DNA of 64,000 nucleotides from Rhytidiadelphus loreus (taxonomy: Eukaryota > Streptophyta > Bryopsida > Hypnales > Hylocomiaceae): contig OX344763.1 of NCBI GenBank assembly GCA_947034895.1, positions 17,515,001-17,579,000 on the forward strand, given 5' to 3'. The notes below the pieces were generated by a model, which saw only the letters and a program-made list of their open reading frames with translations, made no database searches and had not been told where the DNA came from. Shown piece after piece: positions 36,580 to 47,484 of this stretch. The position numbers and the translations under genes are program-made. Every line of letters begins with the position of its first letter. The stretch's first letter is position 1.

Positions 36580-36850
36580 GCCCTTATAGCCGTCCGAAAC
36601 CAAACCTAAGATCGTCCGCCACCGAACCTCCCCCGACCAATGCGAAGCGGACCCGAACGTCCGCTCAATCGGACGGCCCATCCGTCTCCAAATCCGACGC
36701 TGCTGTCCACCTTCCCGCCGCCGTCGTCCACCTGCTGCCCCCCGTCCGCGATTCCGACGCTTCCGTCCGCATTTCCGACGGGCCGTCCGCCTGCTCCGAC
36801 AGGTCCGTCCGCATTTTCGACGCTGCCGTCCGCCCTTCCCTCCCCGAGGT
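36580..36850. promoter_or_regulatory. Motif array and TATA-like box upstream of the RING gene
   Basis: CCGTCCGC words recur, many at about 21-bp intervals, with linkers such as TCCGACGCT. A TATA-like CTATAAG on the minus strand lies at 36584-36590, about 240 bp before the ATG at 36346. Orientation of the motif fits a repeat read on the minus strand, the gene's own strand. Confidence 0.65.
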
Positions 36851-38265
36851 CTGCCCAAGCACACTTTGGGGAGTTTGGACCTTGTTTTCACCCTCTTGAG
36901 TTCTCTAGTCCTCTCCTGATTTCCAGAAGCATAGGATTCTTTCATTTGGGAATGTTGAGACATTGTACTAGTACCGGGTGCTCATTGATGAAGGAATGTT
37001 TCAATGTTCGAAGCATTGACTTGGTTTTCATAAATGTCAAGGCAATCCACGGACTCAAAGGTAGTATTTTGACTAATGCAATGCCTCCAAAACCTTGTTA
37101 GGGTTTAGGGTATAGGGTTTAGGCCTTTCGTTGTCAAAATGGGGGTGACAATCACAATCCTTTGTCTTTGATTTTGGATAAACAAATATGCCCTCCAAAA
37201 TTCCAAATAGAACTAATAACAAAATAGAAAGGAGTTATTGAATTGCAAACAATTCCCAAGGTCCAATTCATGTAATATTCAAAGTTGATTAATTTTCCAA
37301 TGGATCAAATCTTTTAGGGGTTTGAGTGCCCAAGCCATTCAAAGTGTGTTGTACGTATGAAAAAAAAACATGGCCTTTTAGTATCCACAACGAAAGAAAC
37401 ATTTGTCCTTGCATTCCCTAACCATGTAGATGTTTAGACTTTAAAAAATTTGCTTGAATGCCTAGTAGGGTGCACATGAACTTGTGAGGTTATAAGAAGA
37501 CAAGTGTATGCACTATTTTCATAGCACGTTGTCCCACCCTAGTGATTGAGCAAGTTATAATTTCATACTAGAATTAATTTAACTTGATATAATTGGCGCT
37601 AATATTTTGGCACCTTATGATTCTTTAAAGAATGGAAATCAATACATTGGAAATCAATAAATTCATTCAACTCAAAGGGAGGGGGGGAGACTTCTAGAAA
37701 TATACTTCCACACATTTTCATGCTAGAGTATCAAAACCTTTGCAAGCCCCTAATATCCCCTAAACCCAAAATACCATTTAAAAGAATTTTTGTCTTTGGT
37801 TTTGAAATGACCATTTTATGAGGTGTTGACATACAAGAAACAAACCTCGTAGCTTCATTTGGACAATGAGAAGCTTTAAGTTTTTTCTCGAAGTTCAAAT
37901 AAGTAGAATTAAATTACCATGTGTTCAATTCTTCATTTCATTTAAAAATTTATATCATAGGAAATTCAATTGCATCCCTAGAAAATAAGAGAAAATTATA
38001 AACTCAATGCATGCACGTAAAAACAACATACAAAAATATGTGAATCTTTTAGATAATTCCTAAATTCACACATCCTTTTTTCTATTTATTTTTTAATTTT
38101 TAGATCAAATGAAATCCCAGCGCCATTGGCACAAAGGAACCACATTAAAAATGAAATTGAACCGGAGGGCCAGCCAGCTGGTGACATCAAGGATTCAAAG
38201 ACCCCTAAGGCCGTAATGATCAATTTGGGCGAGATGCACTTCAAAATCCCACCCCTATCCGCTTA
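36851..38265. other. AT-rich spacer between divergent genes, with a telomere-like run
   Basis: No gene supported. At 37099-37122 there is TTAGGGTTTAGGGTATAGGGTTTAGG, i.e. three plant-type telomere units. The rest is A/T-rich, about 1.1 kb, between the arrays of the RING gene and the kinase gene. Confidence 0.5.
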
Positions 38266-38600
38266 GGCGGACCCCGCCGTCCTCTGTTCCCACGCTGCCG
38301 TCCGCCCATCGGAGCCGCCATCCGCGTGCTGCAGGCCACCGTCCGGCTGCTGATCGCCGTTCGCGATTTCGGCGCTGCCGTCCGCGTCGCGGAGTCGGCG
38401 TCCGGCTGGGCGGTTTGTTCTGGCTGTCCAATGAAGCGGACTGCCGATCCGTCCGTTTCATCGGACGGCCGAAGCGAGGCGGACCGTTGGCCGTCCGCTT
38501 TGGGGTCCGTCCGCTCGTGCGGACCTCGAGGCCGTTTGCCTCATATAAGGCGGTGCGGATGGCCCGTCCGCTCTCACTTTTGCCTTCCCCCTTGTGCTTT
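38266..38600 (+). promoter_or_regulatory. Motif array and TATA-like box upstream of the kinase gene
   Basis: Dense CCGTCCGC and GCGGAC words at 38270-38530. A TATA-like CATATAAGG lies at 38542-38550, about 220 bp before the start of the open frame. This is the fourth such array inside element I and again stands before a gene start. Confidence 0.65.
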
Positions 38601-38770
38601 GTAAGAGAGAGCGGAGAGCTTGGTGGTTTATCCTCCATTGGCTCCTTTCGTTGGGAAGGTAGGAGTTGGGTTTTGGGGGCCTATATTTTGCCCGTTTTTT
38701 CCAGTTTATGTGTACTTGGTGCACTGTAATTTTTTATGAATTAAATTGGAACTAAAAATTAATACTTCCT

Positions 38771-40258
38771 ACGATTCCGAGATCAAAGAGAGCGGCGAAG
38801 GGGAAGAATGTGGTGCCCGATATTGACTCAACACGTGAACTTCCTTCCAATGCTTGCAAAGCATTCTTGATTGAATACATTGTGAAGTTTTATGAGGCGG
38901 AAACTACAGTGTCTCTTGACACTAAATATGTGAGATACCAAGAGGAATATGTAGAAAAATTCAAGATGGATATGACACAAAAGTTCACGGATGCTCTAAA
39001 CGTTCCAGAATGGATTCATGAAATGGAGAAGAAAGGCTTCCAACAATTTCTAAAGAACAGGGTGCAAGACGCATTGTGGAATGCGAAGGTGATCCTAGAA
39101 AAATACGGGAGGGAACACCGTGCAAGTGATGAAAGCTTTGAACAAGTCATTCTCAAAGCTGACTTGTTTGTTCGTCGTTGCGCTCCGTTTGCAAAGAGAC
39201 GCAATTGGCGAGGGTCATTGGGTTGGTGGACTTCGGATGAAGGAGATGTAGAATTGCAACGTGGACGACAGCATCTCATAGCACTACCAGACACAGCAAG
39301 GGTGATTCTACAAGATGACAAAATCTTGAAGGGCGGATACGCAACAATTCGCAGGGTTCGAATTGAAGGATGTCATGAGATTCCGTCATTTTGGGAATTT
39401 GCTACAAAGATATCTCATCAACAACAGATTCGTCGTCAACTTGCGAAGTTGGAGCACCAAAACGAATCAATGGCAGTGAGGATTCCACATGACGGAGTTA
39501 TTCGGTTTGCCGCTGTCCATGCAACAAACAATGAAGGGTATGCATATTGGTGGAATGGTGGTACATTGCGGCAAATGTTGATTCTCGATAATGATTATCC
39601 AGATAACATTGCCATTCGATTGTCTTATTCACGACCAACGCCCGAAGAGGTGATTCAAGCTTTCCGTCTTGGTCGATGGAGAAAGAAGCGCACCGAGTTG
39701 GCATGGGCATTGGTGCATATCATGAATGCGGTCCACAATGCGGGTCATCTACACAATGATATTTCTCCCGACAATATCATGTTTCACTTTCCTGAGGATG
39801 AATCACGTGTTTACATTGGAGTTTGCGATTGGGGCATGTCTACGGTTCGTACTGAACCAATGAAGTCATTGTATACGTTCACATCCGCGGCAGATCGGGA
39901 TGCAGCTTTGAACCGAAGGTGGTGGGTGGACCCTTCAATTGCATACGTGCACCGCAAAGATGCGGATGTGGAAATGATTCCAACTTTGTCACGTAAATCG
40001 GAGGAATATGCCGTTGGTCGAATAGCTCAACGGATCAACAAACTATGCATGTCAGAGGCCTACACATCGCTTCATCGTGAAAATGAAGGACATACGAGGT
40101 TTAGCCACCACGATTTGGCAAGGGTATTTCACCTCTACTTGGATCGCCTTTGCAATTCAGTGATTGCGGAGCGCGAAAGTTTTTCCGAAATCATCCAACG
40201 ATTTACTAATTCTTACAATTGGCCTATTCTAGATGACCACTTCCGTCACTCATATTAA
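38771..40258 (+). CDS. Protein-kinase-like cargo of element I
   Basis: The frame is open from about 38768 to a TAA at 40256-40258. No ATG lies in the first part: the likely original start is ACG at 38771 (reading IPRSKRAAKGKN after it), with GTG at 38810 and ATG at 38969 as alternatives. Kinase marks in order: a loop KGGYATIRRVRIEG near residue 180, lysine in FATKIS, a β4-β5-like PHDGVIRFAAVH and WWNGGTLRQML, catalytic loop HLHNDISPDNIMFHF near residue 315 (counted from 38810) with the aspartate and asparagine kept, and CDWGMS as the DFG equivalent. The activation segment is unusual. An active kinase is plausible; the substrate is unknown. It is homologous to the element II kinase (62045-63637) and is repeated at 11009-12282. 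Confidence 0.82.
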   Translation, partial: TIPRSKRAAKGKNVVPDIDSTRELPSNACKAFLIEYIVKFYEAETTVSLDTKYVRYQEEYVEKFKMDMTQKFTDALNVPEWIHEMEKKGFQQFLKNRVQDALWNAKVILEKYGREHRASDESFEQVILKADLFVRRCAPFAKRRNWRGSLGWWTSDEGDVELQRGRQHLIALPDTARVILQDDKILKGGYATIRRVRIEGCHEIPSFWEFATKISHQQQIRRQLAKLEHQNESMAVRIPHDGVIRFAAVHATNNEGYAYWWNGGTLRQMLILDNDYPDNIAIRLSYSRPTPEEVIQAFRLGRWRKKRTELAWALVHIMNAVHNAGHLHNDISPDNIMFHFPEDESRVYIGVCDWGMSTVRTEPMKSLYTFTSAADRDAALNRRWWVDPSIAYVHRKDADVEMIPTLSRKSEEYAVGRIAQRINKLCMSEAYTSLHRENEGHTRFSHHDLARVFHLYLDRLCNSVIAERESFSEIIQRFTNSYNWPILDDHFRHSY

Positions 40259-41282
40259 TATATGAGTGTGCTACATAGTACTATAGATTATAGAAGTAAT
40301 CGATAAATGTATCAGTGAGGATGTACATTACTATGTGTGCTAACTATAGACTATATATACACCATCAATGTATGCCAATATATGTGAAATTGGCTTTCCG
40401 TTTTGAACATTTTGTATTTTTCGGAACACAAACTATTTAAATACAAAACATCTTTTTTGGGTGGATGAGAAATGTAGACTTGGAGTTCTTCTTTTTGATG
40501 GATCATTGATGTTGGATTGTTGGGTACCTAGCCACCTAGGTTGGCAAGGTGGTGTGCTAAATTGTATGATCTATCATGTAAATGTATATGGCACATGCAA
40601 GAGACTCCCCCAAATTTTCATTGGGGGGCAACAAAGTAACAACACCATTTGTATTGAAATAATACAATTATACAATATGTTGTTTTGCGAAGTTGATTTT
40701 GTTTAGGAGAAGCTTAAGTGCCAAACTCCTTGAATCAATTTTCCGTTCATTATTCTAGAAACCTAAATGAAATTAAAATTCCAAAGCATAATTGGGTTGT
40801 GGTCTTGTAAATTAAACCGAAATTGCAGATTTTAATTTGTAAAAAATTCTTTATTGAAATTTTGTCTGAGATTAAAGGCGTTCTCAATTTCAAATGCAGT
40901 GCTTATCATGCCATATCTTTCAATCCATGCAATCAAAATTTTTGAAATTTTGGCGCCATGCTCTCAAATAAGTTATGTACAAAATACTTTATTTAAATTC
41001 CCCCCAGAAATTGGTGTTGATGTTTTTCTACGGTATATACCGTAGAAGTGGTCCGAACAAATCCATTTTTCTAAAAACATCCATAGGGCTTTAGGGCTTA
41101 ATTACAATATATTTTATTCATAATTTACAAATAGGAAAATACTATTTGTTAAGAGCCAACATCTTTGTACCGTGCTTGTCACTTTCTATGTTATGTGGCA
41201 AGAGATTACAAATTTACAATCACTTGATTGTATTGTGAGACAACAACTACAATCTTACAAATGTCCAATAGTCCAATCTACT
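40259..41282. other. AT-rich spacer between convergent kinase and CKKY genes
   Basis: No gene seen. It aligns with 9995-11008 of copy A apart from small indels, so it is a stable part of the element. Confidence 0.6.
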
Positions 41283-42391
41283 TCACTCAGATTCTGATTC
41301 GGTGTCATCTTTTTGGCTTGGGCCTGTACCACTAGACCTATAAACATTGAGAAATGGTCCTCCGCCATAGTAGTCGTCTCCATATCTGTTTTGCCCACTT
41401 GCTTGTCCATAATGTCTTTGGTATGGACCTCCAAAAGTTGGAGGAGGAATTGAATCATTGTGAGTAGATGCTCCTTGAGTTGAACCGCCATAAGAAGGGC
41501 CTCCTTGAGGTTCATGAGAACCACCTCTAGTAGACGTAAAGTTGTATTGGGAGCCTCCCTAGTTACCTTCAGAATGATGCGTGGTTCCGTGGCTTGTCCT
41601 TGAGCTGTGATACCCTCCTTGAGGGTCATTATCGTAGTGTAAAATACTTCGCGTATCTTGCGAGCCATATGCACCACGATCGGGTCTGTACACCCCATGA
41701 TGGCCATATTGTCGACCACGGTCCGCTAGGCTTCTTTGCATTGCCTCTCGCATTTCTTGTTGGTATTGAATGTCCTCCCGATCTTCTGTACGCTCGTGCC
41801 TCTCTTCCATCCTCGCGGGTGTTGGAGTGTCTTTCTCATGATCATCATTTGACCATTCATCTTCTGCATCCGGCAATACAACCGGTGGAAATCCAAACTG
41901 GCCTCGATTAGACCACTCTGGCATGCAATCGCTCGATCTAGTCCAACTGGTATAAAGTACCGCATCACTGCGATTCAAGTGAGTAACATCTTTTCCGTAA
42001 ATTGTGCGCCAAGCTGCCAATCTACATCTTTGTGGAGTACAATCTCCGCCCAAACCATGGTCATGTTGGAATAGTTCATTAAATTCGGTTTGGAGTCCCG
42101 TATTTGAGCTGAACGTGTTACTTCCTCGTATCGATGAACAAAGTGTTTGCTTTGGCATGTGGAAATTTGTCCTTCCCAATGGCGAACTTGCACCTTTGCG
42201 CGTTCTCTTGACCACATTTTGGAGAGGTGCGTCATTTTGATGTACTTCTTGCACGTCGTGCAGTCCCAAGTTTTTTTGGGTTCTTCTTCCCATCCCGGTT
42301 CAGCTACACACATTTGGTTGTCCCAATCATCCCAATTTATATCTTGGGATTTGCCCTTCTTACTGGACTTCGATTTGTTATCGCGAGGCAT
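41283..42391 (-). pseudogene. CKKY-domain accessory gene of element I, copy B, with frame switch and one stop
   Basis: The ATG is at 42391 (MPRDNKSKSSKKGKSQ). The first frame ends at TGA near 41975. A second frame, open from 42293, carries on to 41559, where copy A has CAA (EGNQGGSQ) and this copy has TAG; beyond it the frame reads on to TGA at 41283-41285 (…KDDTESESE). The cysteine block WDCTTCKKYIKMTHLSKMW and the region of two overlapping open frames are unchanged between copies. The TAG in place of a glutamine codon gives direct evidence that stops in these elements arise by point change. Function unknown; domain shared with the RING protein. Confidence 0.62.
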
Positions 42392-42429
42392 GGTAAGCTT
42401 GCTTAAATGATTAATGATTCGCACTTACA

Positions 42430-42947
42430 CTTGAAACAATTTAGGGTTCGATCACAATCATTTGCACACCAAAACGGAAGAGGCGCATAGAGCCTTAGGC
42501 ACTAGATCACCCACTCCGCAAGATAAACGATTGTGGCAAAATAAGCCGTGCTCTCCGCTATTTATGCAGTCGGACGGCATGAATCCACGTACGGGAGCAT
42601 CGGACGGCACACATGCGGACGGCAAGATCGAATGGTGGAAAATCGGCGTTTGTCACATCGCACGGTCACCGTCCAAAGCGGACGGGCCCCCGACGGGCGG
42701 ACGGACATCCGGTCGCCAGTCCGCTTGTGCTCCGTCGGGCCGTCCGCTTCTGTTCTGTCAGGCCGTCCGCTCCTGTACCATCGGCCCGTCCGCTCTTGTT
42801 CCGTCGGGCCGTCCACTGGTGTTCCGTCGGAAGAATCGGCCGTCCGCCCGTCCAGCGGTCGGACGCCATCTACCGCCAAGTATGTCAAAAGACGTCCTGG
42901 GGTCAACGTCCATGGACTCTGGACGTCCGGACGCCCTGTCAACCCTG
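42430..42947. repeat. Right subterminal array and promoter of the CKKY gene, element I
   Basis: From 42560 to 42720 the words are mostly CGGACGGC-type and from 42720 to 42860 mostly CCGTCCGC-type (…CCGTCGGGCCGTCCGCT…), so orientation flips within the array. A TATA-like box on the minus strand is at 42559-42566. The last 100 bp before the terminus (…GACGTCCTGGGGTCAACG…GGACGTCCGGACGCCCTGTCAACCCTG in parts) recur at 7991 and at 50040-50135. Confidence 0.8.
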
Positions 42948-42955
42948 GCTGCGGA
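42948..42955. repeat. Right target duplication of element I (GCTGCGGA)
   Basis: Identical to 28266-28273. Confidence 0.92.
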
Positions 42956-43680
42956 GGAGACTGGTTTGACTGATCGGCGGAGCGTTCCAATCGGCTTTCT
43001 CGATCGGCGGCTTTCTTGACTGATCGGCGGAGCGTTCGGCTAGCTGGAGCGTTGTTTTTCTACTGGGGCGGTGTTCTTCTGCTGGGGCGGTGTTCTTCTG
43101 TTGGAGCTGCGCAGGTATGCTTGTGGACCTTTTTTTTTACTTTCCGTGTGCCTGGCTGATCTTCTTGTGTACCTGGCTGATCTTCCGTGTGCCTGGCTGA
43201 TCTTCTGGCTTTCCGTGTGCCTGGCTTTTCGTGGCACCGTAGAAGTAGACCCAATCGTTCCAAAATTCTGAGCTTTCGTGTGCCTGGCTTTCCGTGTGCT
43301 TTCTGTGTTTTCAGAGTATAGTATTCTATCATGGTAGGCATTGTATGGGTTTGTGTTCTCGTGATTTCATTGTTTGTGTTCTCGTGCTTGCATTCATTCA
43401 TTTGTTTGTTTGTACCATTGACGAATTGTTAAGAATCTGCAATCCTTGGCGTCATCGAATTGCTGAGAATCTGGTTTCATTGGCGATCAGTGGCATTCGA
43501 ACATTATCGTGTTGCTGCTTTCATTGGAGTCACGACATTGAAGTTGCATCTGCCATCGTGCTTCCACAGCAATCTGAGCTGCACAATTGAGGTAAGCTGT
43601 CTGCAAAATCTATTCTCAGTCGTGAATGTTGCGGAAATTTAGAAGAGGCACCTATAACCGCGCAGTGTATGTGGCCACAG
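42956..43680. repeat. Short tandem repeats in the GC-rich flank of element I
   Basis: GATCGGCGGAGCGTTC recurs near 42975 and 43021. TGGGGCGGTGTTCTTCTG recurs twice at about 43063-43100. CGTGTGCCTGGCTGATCTTC-type units of about 21-23 bp occur four to five times at 43145-43240 and again at 43275-43300. No gene is supported. By composition this stretch may continue the sequence interrupted at 28265. Confidence 0.55.
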
Positions 43681-44645
43681 CCATGTTTCAGACCGCGCGG
43701 TCTGAAGTGTTCCGGCGTCCTTGAAATGGCCCGGAGTTGTCGACGTAGAAATTTCGGAGAACATTAGGTAAAATAGTTTCAGACCGCGCGGTCTGAAGTG
43801 AATTCTTGATGCAATTTCCTCAAAATGTCGGACGAATTCTAGACCTATCCAACTTATTTCATATCAATCAAGTTGAAGTAGTTTCAAACCGGGCGGTGTG
43901 AAGTAATGAACCGTCCCAAAAATGACCTGGACTAATTGCCGATCGAATTTTTCAAGTTAGTTTAGATACAGGTTTAGACCGCGCGGTCTGAAGTGATGCA
44001 CCGCTCCTAAAATGTTCTGGACGAACTGCTGATCAAATTATGTCATGATATTCTAGATATAGGATCAGACCGTGCAGTCAAAAATGATAAAACGTCTACA
44101 GAATGTCAAGGACGAATTACTGATCCAATTAGTCCACGTTTCTCTAGATACTGGTTCAGACCGCACGGTCTAAACTGGTCCCCCGGCCATAAAATAGAAG
44201 GGAACGGACCGACCAGACCAAGCGGCCAGAAGATATCCTTAGTGGTAAATGCGTTCATGTCGTGTTGTCATGACTGATCCATTGTCGACGCCTCCAATAA
44301 TTTAGACCCATTGTCATTTCAACTAGTAACCCAGCCGGGGGGGATGCACTATATCAGTGGACACGTCTAAGTAATAACCGAATGTTGGCAGATTCAGACC
44401 ACGCGGTCTAAACCATATCCAAAGATGCATCATGAATAGAGGGCCTCTGCATGTTCATCTAATCACGCACCATGAATAAGCATCACACATGGATCACACA
44501 GCGTGGTCAAAACCTAATACTTTTAGTATTGTAGGATTGATTCATGAGTGATTGGAAATAGAGTAAAAGGAACTAGACGCCACGATGGCTGGTAGCATTG
44601 TGAAGAGCCTCCAAAGGAGTAAATCAGACCGCGCAGTCAGATCCT
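43680..44645. repeat. Tandem 92-bp units with palindromes, element III
   Basis: Palindrome copies lie near 43688, 43782, 43885, 43974, 44066 and 44157, a spacing of 89-103 bp, then near 44395, 44499 and 44626. The spacers of the regular part are related (…GATGAACCGTCC…AAAATGT…GGACGAATTGCTGATC…), so this is a degenerate tandem repeat of about 92 bp. It stands upstream of the methyltransferase-like gene once the foldback element is removed. Confidence 0.85.
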
Positions 44646-44718
44646 CAACGGATAACGAATAAAGGACCTACGCCAATCCCTGCCCAAGATAACAGAAGTA
44701 ATGGTTGTCGACCTTGCA

Positions 44719-44726
44719 ATTAGTAT
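44719..44726. repeat. Left target duplication of the foldback element (ATTAGTAT)
   Basis: Identical to 50136-50143, directly outside the terminal repeats. Confidence 0.92.
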
Positions 44727-44967
44727 CAGGGTTGACGAATTGCAACGTCCAGGGCAAAATCACGTCTATTTTTCGGACGTCCGGACGTCCGGATGTCCAG
44801 ATTTCTCGGACGCGCGGACGATGTGGACGGCGACCATCGGACGGCACCTGTTGCACGTTCAGATAGTGCGGACGGGCGGACGGTGCGGTCGGCGAGGACG
44901 GCCATTGCGGACGGGCGGACGGCGCGGTCGGCGCGGACGGCCATTGCAGACGAGCGGACGGCCCAAC

Positions 44968-45765
44968 TACAGTAAAATGCCATAAAACAAGATTTTCAGA
45001 CCTCTTTTACGCATAGTAAAATGACTTTCTTCAAAAAACTTTTAACTACAAAAAGGTTGAAAATGAAGCCAAGTTTCACCTCCAACAATCCGTTCCAAGT
45101 TTCAACCTTCCAACAAAAAGATATGAACCATTTTCTAAGGCTGTGCTTGAAAATGGTCAAAAAATTGCCGTCCGCTCCTCTGACCCGCCGTCTGCCTTTC
45201 CGGACGGCCCGTCCGACCCTCTGCCGACCGCAGTAAAATGTCTTAAAACATGATTTTTAGACCTCTTTTACGCATAGTAAAATGTCTTTTTTCAAAAAAC
45301 TTTGAACTACAAAAACGTTGTAAATGATGCCAAGTTGCACCTCCAAGAATCCGTTTTAAGTTTGAACCTTCCAGCAAAAAGTTATAGACCATTTCCTAAG
45401 GCTGTTTTTGAAAATGACCGAAAAATTGCCGTCCGCTCCTCCGACCCGCCGTCCGCCCTTCCGACGGCCCGTCCGACCCTCTACCGACCGCAGTAAAATG
45501 TCTTAAAACATGATTTTTAGACCTCTTTTACACATAGTAAAATGTCTTTTTTCAAAAAACTTTGAACTACAAAAACGTTGGAAATGAAGCCAAGTTGCAC
45601 CTCCAAGAATCCGTTTTAAGATTGAACCTTCCAGCAAAAAGTTATAGACCATTTTCTAAGGCTGTTTTTGATAATGGCCAAAAAAACGTTGTCTTCTACT
45701 CCTCTCCTCCGACCCCCCGTTCGCCATCTAACCACTCGTCCGCCTATTGTACCCTCCATCCAGCT
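44968..45765. repeat. Three tandem 260-bp units, left arm
   Basis: Units begin near 44968, 45228 and 45488 with CAGTAAAATG…TAAAACA, contain TTTACG(C)ATAGTAAAATG and CAAAAAACTTTGAACTACAAAA, and end in a GC-rich block of CCGTCCGC-type words. Each unit thus carries one motif cluster of element I. Open frames through the units are shadows of the repeat. Confidence 0.85.
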
Positions 45766-45922
45766 GTATTGTATTGATGAATTTTAAAAGTACAGATTCG
45801 CTTTTCAAGACTTCTATTTAATACTACAAAGTACAAACATCGTATATAGCATTTATGTATACAAAGGAAGGATAATCCAAGTTAAACTTTCACACATTGA
45901 AATATGCACTATAATTGTTATA

Positions 45923-45973
45923 TCCTAAACCCTAAATCTTAAACCCTAAATCCTAGACCCTAGACCCTAAACC
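45923..45973. repeat. Telomere-like CCCTAAA run in left arm
   Basis: Seven degenerate units (CCTAAACCCTAAATCTTAAA then CCCTAAATCCTAGACCCTAG). The inverted counterpart is at 47986-48038 in the right arm. It is interstitial, not a chromosome end. Confidence 0.75.
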
Positions 45974-46475
45974 TTGAATTTTACATTAGTGAACAAACAC
46001 ATTGCTTTAATGTGCAAAATATGTTTGACTTCTAATTCCCTTAAAATGTGATTATCATGATGTACTACATATGGATTTTTGCATAGTTCATAAGCTTATT
46101 CATATATGTTGTCAACATGTTCTTGGTATTTTCTACATCAATTATGATGTGCCAATTTACAAATGTCAAACATACAATTATAATTTGAAGTTTTTTTTTC
46201 TTTAAGTTTTGTTGTAAAACGCATTAATAGTTTGAAACATCAAAGTATACATAGTACAAGCAATTGTATTATTTTATAATTGTATTACAAGATGCTACAA
46301 AAAATGCTTTGAGTATTTTAATGTAATTTAATGTTGTTCAAGATTAAATATTGCATTTATACAACAAAAATATTATTGAAGTTGTTTTCCTACACCCTTA
46401 TACCTATAAATTGTAAATCGTCAACTATATATCTCATATGAAAAATATTGGTGCTTGAATAGTTTAAAACATAAT

Positions 46476-47484
46476 CAACCTTCAAATGTAATGATTTTTT
46501 GTATGTGACTATGATGACCCTCATTAATATATATTTGTAATGTATTTATACATCAAGAATGATGTTTTCAATTCATCTTGTTGTAAATGTGCCATGTGCA
46601 ATTGTGATTTAATAATTTATATTATTAATTTAGTTTTATATCTCATCTTGAAAAAATTTGGAATCATTTTAATATATGTTTTGTTCTTTATCACACTAGA
46701 TTCTATTATTTTTTAAATTGCTAAGAATAAACACTAAAAAAAAAAGTTCAAAGGGCTATTTGTTTATATAAAGTAAAGGCTAGAAATGTCATGGAAAATG
46801 TTTCTTTTCATCTCTATTATTTCTTTCATTTGAAAAACATTATGTTTGTCGACATTTTTTATTAAACTACATTTGATAAATAAGTTTTTTAAATATTCTT
46901 GACATTCAAATTTTGACAATCAGATAAAGTAACAAATATATAAACTCGTAATCCTACAAAATCCTAGTTTACAAACTATTTAGTTTTATTTCACCATACC
47001 AAGAATTTGCCATTAAAAATTTAGAAAAGTATCTCAGTATCTTTACAAATATTAGACATCATCTGAAAAAATAGTCTTTTAACTTTTGCCAAAAAATTCA
47101 ATACTACTATCAATATAAATTAACAAAACCGAAGACATAAGTACAAATATAAATATAAATGTATACCACAAACTTATAACCAAAGAATTGAAGAAACACT
47201 ATAAAATAATGCATTTACAAATGATTTTATAGAAAATTCCGTAATTTAAAACCTTGAAGAATACAATATCGATTGGATTAAAAGACAAAAAACTATATAG
47301 TTTGACTTTTAGTAATATATATAATTAACCAAGCATGCTAGATCTTCCACAATATAATTGCAATAAAATCTCTTGTCTAATTAAATAATGATCCATTCAA
47401 TCTTCTTAAGTAAAAATAAGGAACCCAAAAGTGTTGAAGGGATCATATGAGGGGCCATCATGTATTCATGTTTCACAAAGGTCG
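46476..47484. other. Loop of the foldback element
   Basis: AT-rich 1 kb between the inverted arms, with no open frame of note and no gene. It is single copy in the window. Confidence 0.7.

Larger units (their letters stand above)
28274..42947 (+). mobile_element. Element I: 14.7 kb gene-carrying hAT transposon, both ends intact
   Basis: The left end is CAGGGTTGACGAATTTCAAC at 28274 and the right end GTCAACCCTG at 42938-42947, a 10-bp inverted terminal repeat. Perfect 8-bp target duplications GCTGCGGA flank it at 28266-28273 and 42948-42955. Eight-bp duplications and CA-GGG-TTG termini are hallmarks of hAT transposons, and a hAT transposase gene lies inside. The order is left motif array, transposase (-), array, RING/coiled-coil gene (-), array, kinase-like gene (+), CKKY gene (-), right array. 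I know of no described hAT with a kinase and RING cargo, but I could not search. Several of its genes have an in-frame stop, so this copy is probably no longer autonomous. Confidence 0.92.

Noticed and set aside
42462..43019. Long open frames over the right end of element I
   Set aside because: Same cause: low stop density in CCGTCCGC repeats; frames cross the terminal repeat and the target duplication.
43680..44165. Regularly spaced palindromes resembling a CRISPR array
   Set aside because: The spacers are related to one another, the copies vary, the setting is eukaryotic with introns, and no cas-like gene is present. It is a degenerate tandem repeat.
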